Below, piece after piece: positions 27,280 to 35,617 of a stretch of DNA of 64,000 bases (the first letter of the stretch is position 1; each line of letters opens with the position of its first letter). The notes below the pieces were generated by a model. That model saw only the letters and a list, made by a program, of their open reading frames with translations, was not told the origin of the DNA and searched no databases. Both the position numbers and the translations under genes were made by a program. The stretch comes from Mesorhizobium sp. 1M-11. Its GTDB lineage: Bacteria; Pseudomonadota; Alphaproteobacteria; Rhizobiales; Rhizobiaceae. The DNA is taken from NCBI RefSeq assembly GCF_001303895.1, contig NZ_LJSD01000033.1, positions 1 to 64,000 on the forward strand, read 5' to 3'.

Positions 27280-28241
27280 GCTGCTTCCACCTTTGAAGTC
27301 TTGACCGGCAGCGAATTCATCGCCGCGATCGTGTCGTCGAACGAAACGAGTTTGCCGTCGGAGCCGAGCCCCATGGCGACCTTGGCCGCGACGGCTGTGG
27401 CAAAGCGAGCCGATTGCCTGATGTCCCAGCCCTTGATGATGCCGACAATGATGCCGGCGGTGAAGGAATCGCCGCAGCCGGTCGTGTCGAAGACCTCGAC
27501 GTCGAATGCAGGCAGATGGAAAGCCTCCCCATGCTCAGGAGAAACATAAACCCCATCCGCGCCGAGCGTCAGGATGCAGTTCTTGACGCCCTTTGCTTTG
27601 AAGAAGGCCGCGACACGGGCTGGATCGGTGTCATGGGCCATCTCGCCGGCCTCATCGATACTCGGCACGAAATAGTCGATATAGGGCAGGCATGGCTCGA
27701 CCAGCTTCACGGTCTCGGGCGTGGCCTGGATGAGATCGAAGGTCGTGATGCGCCCGAGTTCCTTGGCACGCTTGAGCAGGCGCACGGTCGGCTCGCCGTC
27801 GAAGCTTTTCAGCAGTCCTGTGCCTCCAACGTGGACAACCGTCGCGTCAAGTGCTGCCTCAATATCCTCTTCGGCCACGCTGAACACGGCGGCCGTTCCA
27901 GGCACGTGCAGCGCCGGCCGCTCGCCATTCGGCCGTACGGGCAGGATGGTCGAAGAGGTCTGAACGCTACCGTCGCGACGCACCAGGTCGCAGTCCAGTC
28001 CGTATTTATTCAGCTTGGCGACAAACCAGTCGCCCATGTCGTCGGTGCCAACCGTGGTGACGGCCTGCGTCCTGAGGCCGAGGATGGCGCAGTCCATGCC
28101 GGTGGCGCCGGCGGTGCCGGCAACCGTCATGCGGATCTCCTCGATGTAGTCGGCACGGCCGCCCTCGGGAATGCGCGACACCGGCCGGCCCAGAATGTCG
28201 AGCACGTAGAACCCGATGGAGCTGACGTCGAATTTTGGCAT
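27276..28241 (-). CDS. PfkB family carbohydrate kinase
   Basis: Ribokinase-type sugar kinase, 321 residues from the ATG at 28241 (MPKFDVSSIGFYVLDILGRP); GAGAGGG lies about ten bases before it, and the longer frame to 28310 is unlikely. The first PfkB signature is in AGTAGATGMDCAILGL and the second, DTTGCGDSFTAGIIVG, carries the catalytic aspartate and anion hole. It would phosphorylate the imported sugar or sugar-like alcohol. It lies 31 bases after the second permease gene and overlaps the SDR gene, in the middle of the GntR-linked operon. Confidence 0.92.
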   Translation of the reverse strand: MPKFDVSSIGFYVLDILGRPVSRIPEGGRADYIEEIRMTVAGTAGATGMDCAILGLRTQAVTTVGTDDMGDWFVAKLNKYGLDCDLVRRDGSVQTSSTILPVRPNGERPALHVPGTAAVFSVAEEDIEAALDATVVHVGGTGLLKSFDGEPTVRLLKRAKELGRITTFDLIQATPETVKLVEPCLPYIDYFVPSIDEAGEMAHDTDPARVAAFFKAKGVKNCILTLGADGVYVSPEHGEAFHLPAFDVEVFDTTGCGDSFTAGIIVGIIKGWDIRQSARFATAVAAKVAMGLGSDGKLVSFDDTIAAMNSLPVKTSKVEAA

Positions 28242-28272
28242 GGTCGAGAACCCTCTCGAATTCAGTGAATCA

Positions 28273-29256
28273 TCAGTGTGAGGCGCGGCGCAGTCCGAAG
28301 CTCGCGGCAAGGACCAGGAAGACCAGCAGCCCGATGCCGACCTGCTGCCAATAGAAATTCCAGCCGATCAGCAGCAGCCCGTTTTTCACGACCGCCAGCA
28401 GGAGGACGCCAAGCAGGGTGCCAGCCACGGTAGGCTTGCGCTCGCGGCTCAGCGTCGTGCCGATGAAGGTGGCGCCGATCGCGTCCAGCAGGAACGCATT
28501 GCCGGACAGCGGCACGTAGGACTTGACGGTGGCCGAGAGCAGGATGCCGGTGATGCCGGCAAGAAGGGCGCAGCCGACATAGACCAGCGAAAGTTCGCGT
28601 GGCACCCGGATGCCCGAATGCCAGGCTACGCCCGGCTGTGCTCCCATGGCCTGGACATAGCGGCCGAACACGGAACGATGCAGCAGCAGATAGACGGCAA
28701 TGGCGCACAGGATCAGCACGATGACCGGTGTGGGAATACCGAGCAATGCCGTGCGAGCGATCGCGTTGAACTGGTCGCCGGCGTAGCCGCTGGTAAGATA
28801 GATCGGCTGGCCGCCGCTGGTGGCGAGTTGCTGTGTGCTTTGTCCGATGAAAAGCACGCCGAGCGTGGCCAAGAATGGGCTGATCTTGAGGCGTGTGATC
28901 AAGATGGCGTTGAGTGCTCCGACGACAAGGGCTGCGGCCAATCCGCCGCCGACACCGACAAAACCGGAATAGCCGGCGGCCAGCAGCATGACGAAGATCA
29001 TGCTGGCCATGTCGATCGAGACGCCGACCGACAGGTCGATGCCGCCCGAGGAGATGACGATGGTCAGCCCCAGCGCCACGATGGCCAGCATGACGACGTT
29101 GTTGACCAGAACGTTGAAGAGGTTCGTCGGTGTCAGGAAAGTCGGGCTGGCGGTCGCGAAAAAGACCACGATCGCACCGAAGGCCAGCAATATGCTGTAC
29201 TTGGCCAGAAAGGCGCGAAGGGTCTGCCTGGCATTGTCGCTTGTGGAAACGCTCAT
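28273..29256 (-). CDS. Ribose-type ABC transporter permease (second of pair)
   Basis: A 327-residue inner-membrane permease of the BPD_transp_2 family with about nine hydrophobic segments, and the family segment ISSGGIDLSVGVSID. The conserved cytoplasmic loop is in QAMGAQPGVAWHSGIRV. It overlaps the first permease gene by four bases (ATGA at 29253-29256). Two non-identical permeases, one two-domain ATPase and one binding protein make a complete sugar-type importer here. Confidence 0.92.
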   Translation of the reverse strand: MSVSTSDNARQTLRAFLAKYSILLAFGAIVVFFATASPTFLTPTNLFNVLVNNVVMLAIVALGLTIVISSGGIDLSVGVSIDMASMIFVMLLAAGYSGFVGVGGGLAAALVVGALNAILITRLKISPFLATLGVLFIGQSTQQLATSGGQPIYLTSGYAGDQFNAIARTALLGIPTPVIVLILCAIAVYLLLHRSVFGRYVQAMGAQPGVAWHSGIRVPRELSLVYVGCALLAGITGILLSATVKSYVPLSGNAFLLDAIGATFIGTTLSRERKPTVAGTLLGVLLLAVVKNGLLLIGWNFYWQQVGIGLLVFLVLAASFGLRRASH

Positions 29257-30284
29257 CGGGAAGCCTCCGATCCGCGGGCAAAGGATGTGACGGCGACGAC
29301 CAGCAGGATCAGCGCGCCCTGCACGCCGTTGACCCAGTAGCTCGACACATTGAGCAACTGGAAGCCGTTGGCCAGGAGGCCGATGAACAGGACGCTGAGC
29401 AGCGTGCCGCCGATCGTCGGCACGAAACGACGGGAAAAGACGGTACCAAGCAGGGCTGCCGCCAGCACCGACAGCAAAAGTTCGCCCGAGCCGGGCGTGC
29501 TGGCCGAGAGCCGGGACACCGTGAGTATGCTCGCCACCGCCGCGCAGAACCCGCTCAGCACGTAGGTGAAGGAGATATAGAACGGAACATTGATGCCGGC
29601 AGCGCGCGCGGCTTCAGGATGTCCGCCCACGGCAAAGAGACGCAAGCCGAACGACGTGTAGTGGACGATCGCGATCATGATCGCGGAAACCAGAACCAGG
29701 GCCCACGCCAGGGCGGAGATGCCGAGGAAGCTGCCCGAGACCAGGAACGCCAGCAGCGGCGATGTGGCGCCCACGACCGTGTTCTGCGTGAGCGTGAGTT
29801 CCATCCCGGCTGCCACGTTCAGAACCGCGAGCGTGGCAAGCAGCGGCAAGATGCCGAGGCCGACCACGGCAAGCGCATTCAGGGCTCCGATCGCCATGCC
29901 GACTGCGAGTGCAGCAAGAACCGCCAGGAAATCTCCGTAGCCCATAGAAAGAAGCGTCGCGTAGACGGCCGCGCACAATCCCATATTGGCTGCGATCGAG
30001 AGATCGATGCCACCTTCGGTCACATCCGAGCCGCCACCGATGATGACCATGGTCATGCCGTAAGCCAGCACGCCGAGGATCGCCGATTGCTCGACGACAT
30101 TGATGAGGTTGAACGTCGAAGTAAAACCTGGAGCGAAGACAACGAAATACAGCATGATCGCTGCGAAGGCGGCTATCGCCCCGAGGCGCACAACGATGGT
30201 GCCCAGTCGACGGCTCGCATTCTTTGCGGCGGCCTGCTTTTCGTCGGACGCGCCGATTTCGGTATGAAGGGTTGTCGCACTCAT
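29253..30284 (-). CDS. Ribose-type ABC transporter permease (first of pair)
   Basis: A 343-residue permease starting at ATG 30284, overlapping the ATPase stop (ATGA). It has a hydrophilic N-terminal tail, then about eight to ten membrane segments, with GGGSDVTEGGIDLSIAANMG matching the family segment (S)GGIDLS and FAVGGHPEAARAAGINVPF the EAA-like loop. The open frame continues to 30902 but that part is a shadow of the ATPase gene. It forms a heterodimer candidate with the next permease. Confidence 0.92.
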   Translation of the reverse strand: MSATTLHTEIGASDEKQAAAKNASRRLGTIVVRLGAIAAFAAIMLYFVVFAPGFTSTFNLINVVEQSAILGVLAYGMTMVIIGGGSDVTEGGIDLSIAANMGLCAAVYATLLSMGYGDFLAVLAALAVGMAIGALNALAVVGLGILPLLATLAVLNVAAGMELTLTQNTVVGATSPLLAFLVSGSFLGISALAWALVLVSAIMIAIVHYTSFGLRLFAVGGHPEAARAAGINVPFYISFTYVLSGFCAAVASILTVSRLSASTPGSGELLLSVLAAALLGTVFSRRFVPTIGGTLLSVLFIGLLANGFQLLNVSSYWVNGVQGALILLVVAVTSFARGSEASR

Positions 30285-31807
30285 GCTGCAACTCCTGCGG
30301 CAATGGAACGAGCGCCGGACGACGCAGCCAGAAGCATGTCGCTGTTCATGTCCGGGCCGGAGAAGGTGCCGGCAAGCTCGCCGCGATAGACCACCAGAAC
30401 GCGATCGCAGATACCGACCAGTTCGAGAAGGTCGGACGACAGCATCAGGACCGCGGCCCCCTCGCCGGCCAACCGGTTGAGCAGGTTGTAGATTTCCACC
30501 TTCGCGCCGACATCGACGGCCACCGTCGGCTCGTCCAGAACATAGACGCGCGACTGGCAGCTCAACCACTTGGCGATCGCTACCTTCTGCTGATTGCCGC
30601 CGGAAAGCTCCCGCACCAGCGCATCGCGGGTTGGCGTCTTGATCGAGAGCTCCTTGATGAGGCCGTCGACAGCCTGGTTTTCGGTATCGCGGCTGACGAA
30701 CCCGCCTCGGGAATAGCGGTCGAGACTGGCCAAGGAGATATTCTCGCGCACCGTCAGGCCAAGCGCGACACCGTGCGCACGCCGATCTTCCGGCAGCATG
30801 GCGATACCGTCGCGCACCGCATGCACCGGCGAGGACAAGGAAAGCTGGCGGCCTTCGACCATGATGGAACCGCCATCCGCTTTCTCCAGACCGAACAGGC
30901 ACTGGACGATCTCCTTGGCGCCGGAGCCCAACAGACCGGTCAGACCGACGATCTCGCCCGAGCGCACGTCGAAGCTGATGTCTTTGAAACTGCCGCCGAG
31001 CCGCAGCTTCGAGACTTCGAGAACGGGGGTGCCGATCGAGACCGAGCGCTTTGGAAACATCTCGCCGACATCGCGGGCGATCATCATCGAGATGATCTTA
31101 TCGATCGAGGTATCGCGCGGATCGACCGTCCCGACATCGGTACCGTTGCGCATGACGGTCACGCGGTCGCAGAGCTGTTCGATCTCCTGCATGTAATGCG
31201 AGATGAACACGACCGCGATGCCATCGTCGCGGAGGCGACGCAACACGGCAAAGAGGCTGTCGACCTCGCGCTTGACCAAAGCGGCGGTCGGCTCGTCCAA
31301 CACCAGCACGGATGCCTTCTGGGCGAGCGCACGCGTGATCTGCACGACCTTCTGCTGCGCAGTGGTCAGATCCTTGACGAGCGTTCCTGCCGGCAGTTCC
31401 ATGTCGAAGAAGCGTTTCAACAGATCCGCTGCCCTGCGCTCCATCGCCCTGCGATTGACGAAGGGCCCGGCTCCCAACTCGTGCCCGAGAAACACGGCTT
31501 CGCCAACCGTTGCTGTCGGCACGAGCAGACGATCCTGGTGGATGAAATGCACGCCGAGCTTTTCCACCGAAGCCGGAGTCAGCGTGCCCACCGTCTGGCC
31601 GTTGATGACGATGGTTCCGCTATCCGGTTTCACGATGCCGGCGAGCACCTTGATAATGGTCGACTTTCCCGCGCCGTTCTGTCCAACCAGGCCAAGTATC
31701 GAGCCACGCGTGATCTCAAGGTTCGCGTCTTCCAACGCGCGTACCACGCCGAATTGCTTCGATATGCCCGTCATGGACACAGCAATCTCTTGCTTTGCTG
31801 GTTGCAT
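30281..31807 (-). CDS. Sugar-type ABC transporter ATP-binding protein (two NBDs)
   Basis: A 508-residue RbsA/XylG-like ATPase. First domain: Walker A GQNGAGKST, signature-like TTAQQKVVQI and Walker B VLVLDEPTAAL. Second domain: degenerate GLLGSGAKE P-loop, LSGGNQQKVAIAKWL signature and VYVLDEPTVAVDVGA Walker B, which keeps its aspartate unlike the ATPase at 702-2288. I chose ATG 31807 (MQPAKQEIAV) with GGGA eight bases upstream; starts at 31816 and 31855 are in frame. It follows the binding-protein gene by 64 bases. Confidence 0.92.
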   Translation of the reverse strand: MQPAKQEIAVSMTGISKQFGVVRALEDANLEITRGSILGLVGQNGAGKSTIIKVLAGIVKPDSGTIVINGQTVGTLTPASVEKLGVHFIHQDRLLVPTATVGEAVFLGHELGAGPFVNRRAMERRAADLLKRFFDMELPAGTLVKDLTTAQQKVVQITRALAQKASVLVLDEPTAALVKREVDSLFAVLRRLRDDGIAVVFISHYMQEIEQLCDRVTVMRNGTDVGTVDPRDTSIDKIISMMIARDVGEMFPKRSVSIGTPVLEVSKLRLGGSFKDISFDVRSGEIVGLTGLLGSGAKEIVQCLFGLEKADGGSIMVEGRQLSLSSPVHAVRDGIAMLPEDRRAHGVALGLTVRENISLASLDRYSRGGFVSRDTENQAVDGLIKELSIKTPTRDALVRELSGGNQQKVAIAKWLSCQSRVYVLDEPTVAVDVGAKVEIYNLLNRLAGEGAAVLMLSSDLLELVGICDRVLVVYRGELAGTFSGPDMNSDMLLAASSGARSIAAGVAA

Positions 31808-31871
31808 GGCCGTCATCCCGGTTCTGAAGATTGCCATGCCGCCGAGGAGCGGCATGGCCCTTGTCGATAGC

Positions 31872-32873
31872 TTACTTTACGCCTGCCTTTTCAGCAGCCG
31901 CGAGGAAAGGCTTGCCCGTCTCGGCGGCATTTTCCTTGTTGATCAGCACCGCCGGCACGAATGTGAAGGGCGGAACCTTCTGACCCGCCAGGTGCTTGGC
32001 GACATTGTCGACAGAAGTCTGGCCGATTTCATAGGGCTGCTGGGCGGCCACCGCGCCGGCTGCCGACTTCTGATCCATCACCATCTTGATGACCTCGGGG
32101 CTGCCGTCGATGCCGTAGGTCTTGACCTCCATACGTCCGGCAGCCTCGACAGCCTGTGTCGCGCCGATCTGCGGCACATCCCAGCACGCCCACACCGCTC
32201 CGATCGAGCCCTTTTCAGGGGACTTGGTCAGCATGTCGGTGATGTTGGAATAGGCGCTCTGGACCGTGTTCGGAATGACGTCGCGAAGTTCGGGCTCGAC
32301 GATCTTCACTTCGGGGAAGGACGCCAGCACGTATTTGAGCTGGTCGTAGCGGATCTTGCACACCGGCACGCTGTAGAAGCCGTTGAACACCAGGACGTTG
32401 CCCTTGCCACCCATGTCGGCGACCATCTGCAATGCGATCTCGGCGCCGATATTGTAGTTGTTGGAGGTGGTGTTGTTGATGGCGTGCGGCGTGGCCGTAT
32501 CGACCGTGAAAAGCGGAATGCCCGCGTCACGGATCTTCTGTAGCCAGGGGTTCAGCACCTCGAGGTTGCCGAGCTGCTCGATGATAGCATCGGGCTTCTG
32601 GGCGATCAGGGTCTGGAGCTGTGCGATCTGCTGCTGGTCCTTGCGGCCGGCGTCGAGTGCGATGACTTCGCCGCCCAGTTCCTTGACACGATCCTGAATG
32701 CCGCGAAACGCCATCAGGTCCCAGTAGTGGTCGGTGCCGATCGCGGAAACGCCGATCCGCTTGCCCTTGAGCGACAATTCCTCCGCAACCGCGCCCGACA
32801 CGCTGACCAGACTGCACGCGAGCGCCAATCCCAGCGCGAGCCCCTTGACGATTCCCTTTGCCGACTTGCTCAT
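31872..32873 (-). CDS. Sugar-type ABC transporter substrate-binding protein
   Basis: A 333-residue periplasmic binding protein. ATG 32873 is preceded by GGGAGGTAATCAGA. The signal peptide (KSAKGIVKGLALGLALACSLVSVSGAVAEE) has a likely cleavage near AVA; the mature protein begins with KRIGVSAIGTDHYWDLMAFRGIQD. It belongs to the Peripla_BP_4 group that binds sugars, polyols and related compounds. It is the third gene of the leftward operon and heads the complete transporter set. The ligand cannot be inferred from sequence. Confidence 0.92.
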   Translation of the reverse strand: MSKSAKGIVKGLALGLALACSLVSVSGAVAEELSLKGKRIGVSAIGTDHYWDLMAFRGIQDRVKELGGEVIALDAGRKDQQQIAQLQTLIAQKPDAIIEQLGNLEVLNPWLQKIRDAGIPLFTVDTATPHAINNTTSNNYNIGAEIALQMVADMGGKGNVLVFNGFYSVPVCKIRYDQLKYVLASFPEVKIVEPELRDVIPNTVQSAYSNITDMLTKSPEKGSIGAVWACWDVPQIGATQAVEAAGRMEVKTYGIDGSPEVIKMVMDQKSAAGAVAAQQPYEIGQTSVDNVAKHLAGQKVPPFTFVPAVLINKENAAETGKPFLAAAEKAGVK

Positions 32874-32954
32874 TCTGATTACCTCCCTTGTTGTTCGCTT
32901 CAGAATTTTCTCTGAAGGGTTTGCCGGCGAATTCGCCGGCATTCTGTCAGCCGC

Positions 32955-33614
32955 TTACGCGGCGTCAGCCTTGTCGCGATGGCCATAGGTGGCCATGCGT
33001 TTGATGACGTTCTCGATCTCCTCCTCGGAAAGCAGCGGCGGCTCGCCGATCTGAAGGCAGCCATGGTATTGCCGCGCCAACGCTTCAACCTCGACCGCCA
33101 GCCACATGGCCTTGTCCAGGCTGGTGCCGGTGGCGATCATGCCATGATGCTCAAGCAGGCAGGCCTTGCGGTCCTGCAGCGCCCGCACGGCATTGGCCGA
33201 AAGCTCGGCGGTACCGAAGGTCGCGTAAGGGGCACAGCGTATGTCGCTGCCGCCCGCCACCGCGATCATGTAGTGGATCGCGGGTATCTTCTTTCCCATG
33301 ATCGCGATCGTCGTGCAGTAGTTGGGATGCGCATGGACGACCGCGTTCACTTCAGGACGTGCCTTGAAGATATCGAGGTGGAAACGCCATTCGCTCGACG
33401 GCTGCAGGCGGCCGTCGACCACCCCGTCCCAGGCCATGAAAACGATATCCTCCGGCGCAAGCTGTTCGTAGGGCGTGCTGGTCGGCGAAATCAGCATGCC
33501 GTCTTCGTGGCGCAGGCTGACGTTGCCCGACGTGCCCTGGTTTATGCCGAGCGCATTCATCTTGAGGCAGGCGTCGATGATGGCCTGGCGCTGCTCGGTT
33601 TCCGTAGCGGTCAT
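32955..33614 (-). CDS. Class II aldolase/adducin family protein
   Basis: Zinc-dependent class II aldolase of the fuculose-phosphate/ribulose-phosphate epimerase family, about 219 residues from ATG 33614 (MTATETEQRQ). NQGTSGNVSLR binds the phosphate side; the zinc site is formed by HAHPNYCT and the later EHHG, with the acidic residue in SSEWRFH. It could split the phosphorylated sugar made by the PfkB kinase into two carbonyl products, one then handled by the aldehyde dehydrogenase. It lies 25 bases after the first SDR gene. Confidence 0.9.
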   Translation of the reverse strand: MTATETEQRQAIIDACLKMNALGINQGTSGNVSLRHEDGMLISPTSTPYEQLAPEDIVFMAWDGVVDGRLQPSSEWRFHLDIFKARPEVNAVVHAHPNYCTTIAIMGKKIPAIHYMIAVAGGSDIRCAPYATFGTAELSANAVRALQDRKACLLEHHGMIATGTSLDKAMWLAVEVEALARQYHGCLQIGEPPLLSEEEIENVIKRMATYGHRDKADAA

Positions 33615-33639
33615 GTGATCTTCCAATTTTTGTTGCCCG

Positions 33640-34416
33640 TCACCAGGCCGTGTAGCCGCCGTCGATCGAAAGGATCGCGCCCGTCACATAGCTGGATGCC
33701 GGTGATGCGAGGAATAGAACGGCCGAGGCGATCTCCTGCGGTTCGCCGAGGCGGCCCATCGGCGTCATGTCCAGCCAGACATTGAACAGCTCTGGCCGCT
33801 CGCGCATCTTCAGCGTCATGTCCGTGCCCACATAGCCGGGGGCCAGCGCATTCACCCGCACGCCGGACTTCGCCCATTCCACCGCCAGGGCCTTGGTCAT
33901 CATGTGCACGGCACCCTTGCTGACCATGTAGGAAGGAGCGGTCTGCGGACGGTTGACGATCAGGCCCGACATGGAGCCGAGATTGACGATCGATCCCTTG
34001 CCCTGAGCGACCATGACGCGACCGAAAGCGCGCGAGGCCCAGTAAACGCCGTTGACGTTGACATCCATCACCAGTCGCCACTCCTCGTCGGGCGTGTCGA
34101 GTGCCGTGTTGAGGCGGGCTATGCCGGCGCTGTTGACCAGGATGTCGATGTGCCCGAAGCGTTCGGCAAGCTCGGCGGCCATCGCTTCGACGGCCTTGGC
34201 GTCAGTAACGTCGAGCTCGCTGCGTTCGACATGACCGACGCCAGCGGATTTCAGTTTTTCAACCGCGACATCGAGGGCGTCAGAATTCAGGTCGAGCAGA
34301 ACGACCTGGGCGCCACAGGTGCCAAGCGCCATGGCAGCCTCGAACCCGATGCCGCTGGCACCGCCAGTGACGACAGCCACCTCGCCCGTCAGGTCGAACT
34401 GCGATCGATAGTCCAT
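33640..34416 (-). CDS. SDR family oxidoreductase, first gene of the GntR-linked operon
   Basis: Short-chain dehydrogenase of 258 residues. ATG 34416 is preceded by a strong GGAGGAG, so the longer frame to 34491 is rejected. Motifs: VTGGASGIGFEAA, VNSAG, catalytic serine in NLGSMSGL, Tyr-x3-Lys in SYMVSKGAV and VTGAILSIDGGYTAW at the C-terminus. It is the first gene of a nine-gene leftward series ending at 24997. A palindrome identical over 15 bases to one upstream of the acetoacetyl-CoA synthetase gene lies about 160 bases upstream. Confidence 0.93.
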   Translation of the reverse strand: MDYRSQFDLTGEVAVVTGGASGIGFEAAMALGTCGAQVVLLDLNSDALDVAVEKLKSAGVGHVERSELDVTDAKAVEAMAAELAERFGHIDILVNSAGIARLNTALDTPDEEWRLVMDVNVNGVYWASRAFGRVMVAQGKGSIVNLGSMSGLIVNRPQTAPSYMVSKGAVHMMTKALAVEWAKSGVRVNALAPGYVGTDMTLKMRERPELFNVWLDMTPMGRLGEPQEIASAVLFLASPASSYVTGAILSIDGGYTAW

Positions 34417-34571
34417 GAAAACTCCTCCACCGGATCGCAGCAGCGCGCAGGCAAACACCTGCCCTCGCCGCCGGAAGGCGACGCCGCACATGCATCGATC
34501 CTGAAAATCCTCCGGGCCGGCTCCTCCCGACCCACAATGGCGACGTTATATGAGCTTCAACGCTCCGTCAA

Positions 34572-34587
34572 TCTGGTTATAACCAGA
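34572..34587. promoter_or_regulatory. Putative GntR operator, site 1 (TCTGGTTATAACCAGA)
   Basis: A perfect 16-base palindrome between the end of the GntR gene and the first gene of the SDR-aldolase-transporter operon. The 15 bases 34574-34588 recur exactly at 40891-40905, upstream of the acetoacetyl-CoA synthetase operon. The core GTTATAAC is close to the GT-N-TA-N-AC pattern of HutC-type GntR sites. Binding by the adjacent GntR protein is inference, but the repeat is directly visible. Confidence 0.7.
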
Positions 34588-34606
34588 AAAGAAAAATATT
34601 CAGGGA

Positions 34607-35461
34607 TCAGGTCCGATCCAATCCGTTCACCGTCGAGGAGGGCTGCTCGACCGCCATGTGTATCCTGGCGACGGAGGAGTTGTAGAAGGCTTCGTAATAT
34701 TCGAGCGCAGCGCCCTCGGCGTCATAGGCTACCGATTCAATGGCAATCAGCGGAGTGTTCACCGCCACGCCCATCTGCTCGGCTTCCTCCTTGGTCGGCA
34801 GTGCCGCCCGCAACCAGCGATCGGCACGTTTCACGGTCAGCCCGAACAATTCGCGGATTGTTCCGAAAACCGACTGGTTCTCGCCAAGGACATCCTCCAG
34901 GCCCGGCACCTTGTGGCCCGGCAGGCTGATGCGCGTCATGGTGATCGGCGCACCGTCCGTCATGTAGATACGGCTTATCCGCACGACGCTGCCACTCGAC
35001 GGAATGCCAAAGACGCTCGATTCCTTTTCGTTCGGCGGACAGCGGTAGATCTCCATCGTTCGGGTGGAGACCTTGTGACCTTTCGCCGTCAGATCGTCGA
35101 ACACGCCGAGATTGGCGGTCATGAAGTCGACATGGTCCCGGGCTGCTGCAACGAACATGCCCTTGCGCGGCATCTTGATGATGCGCCCTTCGCTGGACAG
35201 TGATCCGATTGCCGCACGCACGACGGGACGCGATACGCCGAAGAAGTCGCAAAGGGCCTGCTCCGAGGGAATGCGCGAATTGGCGGCGAGCACGCCGGTG
35301 TTGATCGCTTCTTCGACCTGATTACGCAACTGGACCCAGAGCGGCGCAGCCTCGTCTCGATCGAGATGAACCTTCGAGCCTATGGAACGGAAGGCTTCCG
35401 CGGCTGCGGCGTCCTCCTGATCGTAACGGGGCCGTCCGCGCGTTCTGGTCATTTGTTCCAT
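34607..35461 (-). CDS. GntR family (HutC subfamily) transcriptional regulator
   Basis: A regulator of 284 residues. The winged-helix domain, about residues 38-105, includes PLWVQLRNQVEEAINTG, SRIPSEQALCDFFGVSRPVVR and LSSEGRIIKMPRKGMFV; the C-terminal part is a UTRA (chorismate-lyase-like) effector domain ending in YYEAFYNSSVARIHMAVE. A start at 35452 (MTRTRGRPRY) is equally possible. It lies upstream of and in the same direction as the SDR-led operon, separated by 190 bases holding a palindromic site, and is downstream of the MFS gene and a repeat element. UTRA regulators usually sense the pathway substrate or its phosphorylated form. Confidence 0.92.
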   Translation of the reverse strand: MEQMTRTRGRPRYDQEDAAAAEAFRSIGSKVHLDRDEAAPLWVQLRNQVEEAINTGVLAANSRIPSEQALCDFFGVSRPVVRAAIGSLSSEGRIIKMPRKGMFVAAARDHVDFMTANLGVFDDLTAKGHKVSTRTMEIYRCPPNEKESSVFGIPSSGSVVRISRIYMTDGAPITMTRISLPGHKVPGLEDVLGENQSVFGTIRELFGLTVKRADRWLRAALPTKEEAEQMGVAVNTPLIAIESVAYDAEGAALEYYEAFYNSSVARIHMAVEQPSSTVNGLDRT

Positions 35462-35512
35462 CGATCATCAATCTTTTCGGGCAGTCACGCCGCGACTCGC
35501 GGCGGACCATTT

Positions 35513-35617
35513 TAGAGCAATTCCAGGAAAAGTGCGCAGCGGTTTTCCGTCCGGAATTGCGTAAAAACAAAGAGTTAGAGCGTTTCCGCATTTCCGTGAA
35601 AAACGGAAACGCTCTAG
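35513..35617. repeat. Rhizobial-type palindromic intergenic element
   Basis: A roughly 105-base element beginning TAGAGCAATTCCAGG and ending in GGAAACGCTCTA. Its right part forms a strong hairpin with 12-base arms AGAGCGTTTCCG (35577-35588) and CGGAAACGCTCT (35604-35615); the left part carries its own imperfect inverted repeat (AATTCC...GGAATT). From memory, closely similar sequences are scattered between genes of Mesorhizobium and related rhizobia (RIME-like mosaic elements). The right arm overlaps the stop codon of the MFS gene and may help end its transcript. Confidence 0.7.

Noticed and set aside
29130..30389. 419-codon open frame on the + strand over the permease genes
   Set aside because: Antisense to two clear permease genes, very rich in Arg, Asp and His, with no family pattern.
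29253..30902. Permease with a 206-residue N-terminal extension
   Set aside because: The extension overlaps the ATPase gene out of frame; ATG 30284 overlaps the ATPase stop as ATGA and gives normal length.
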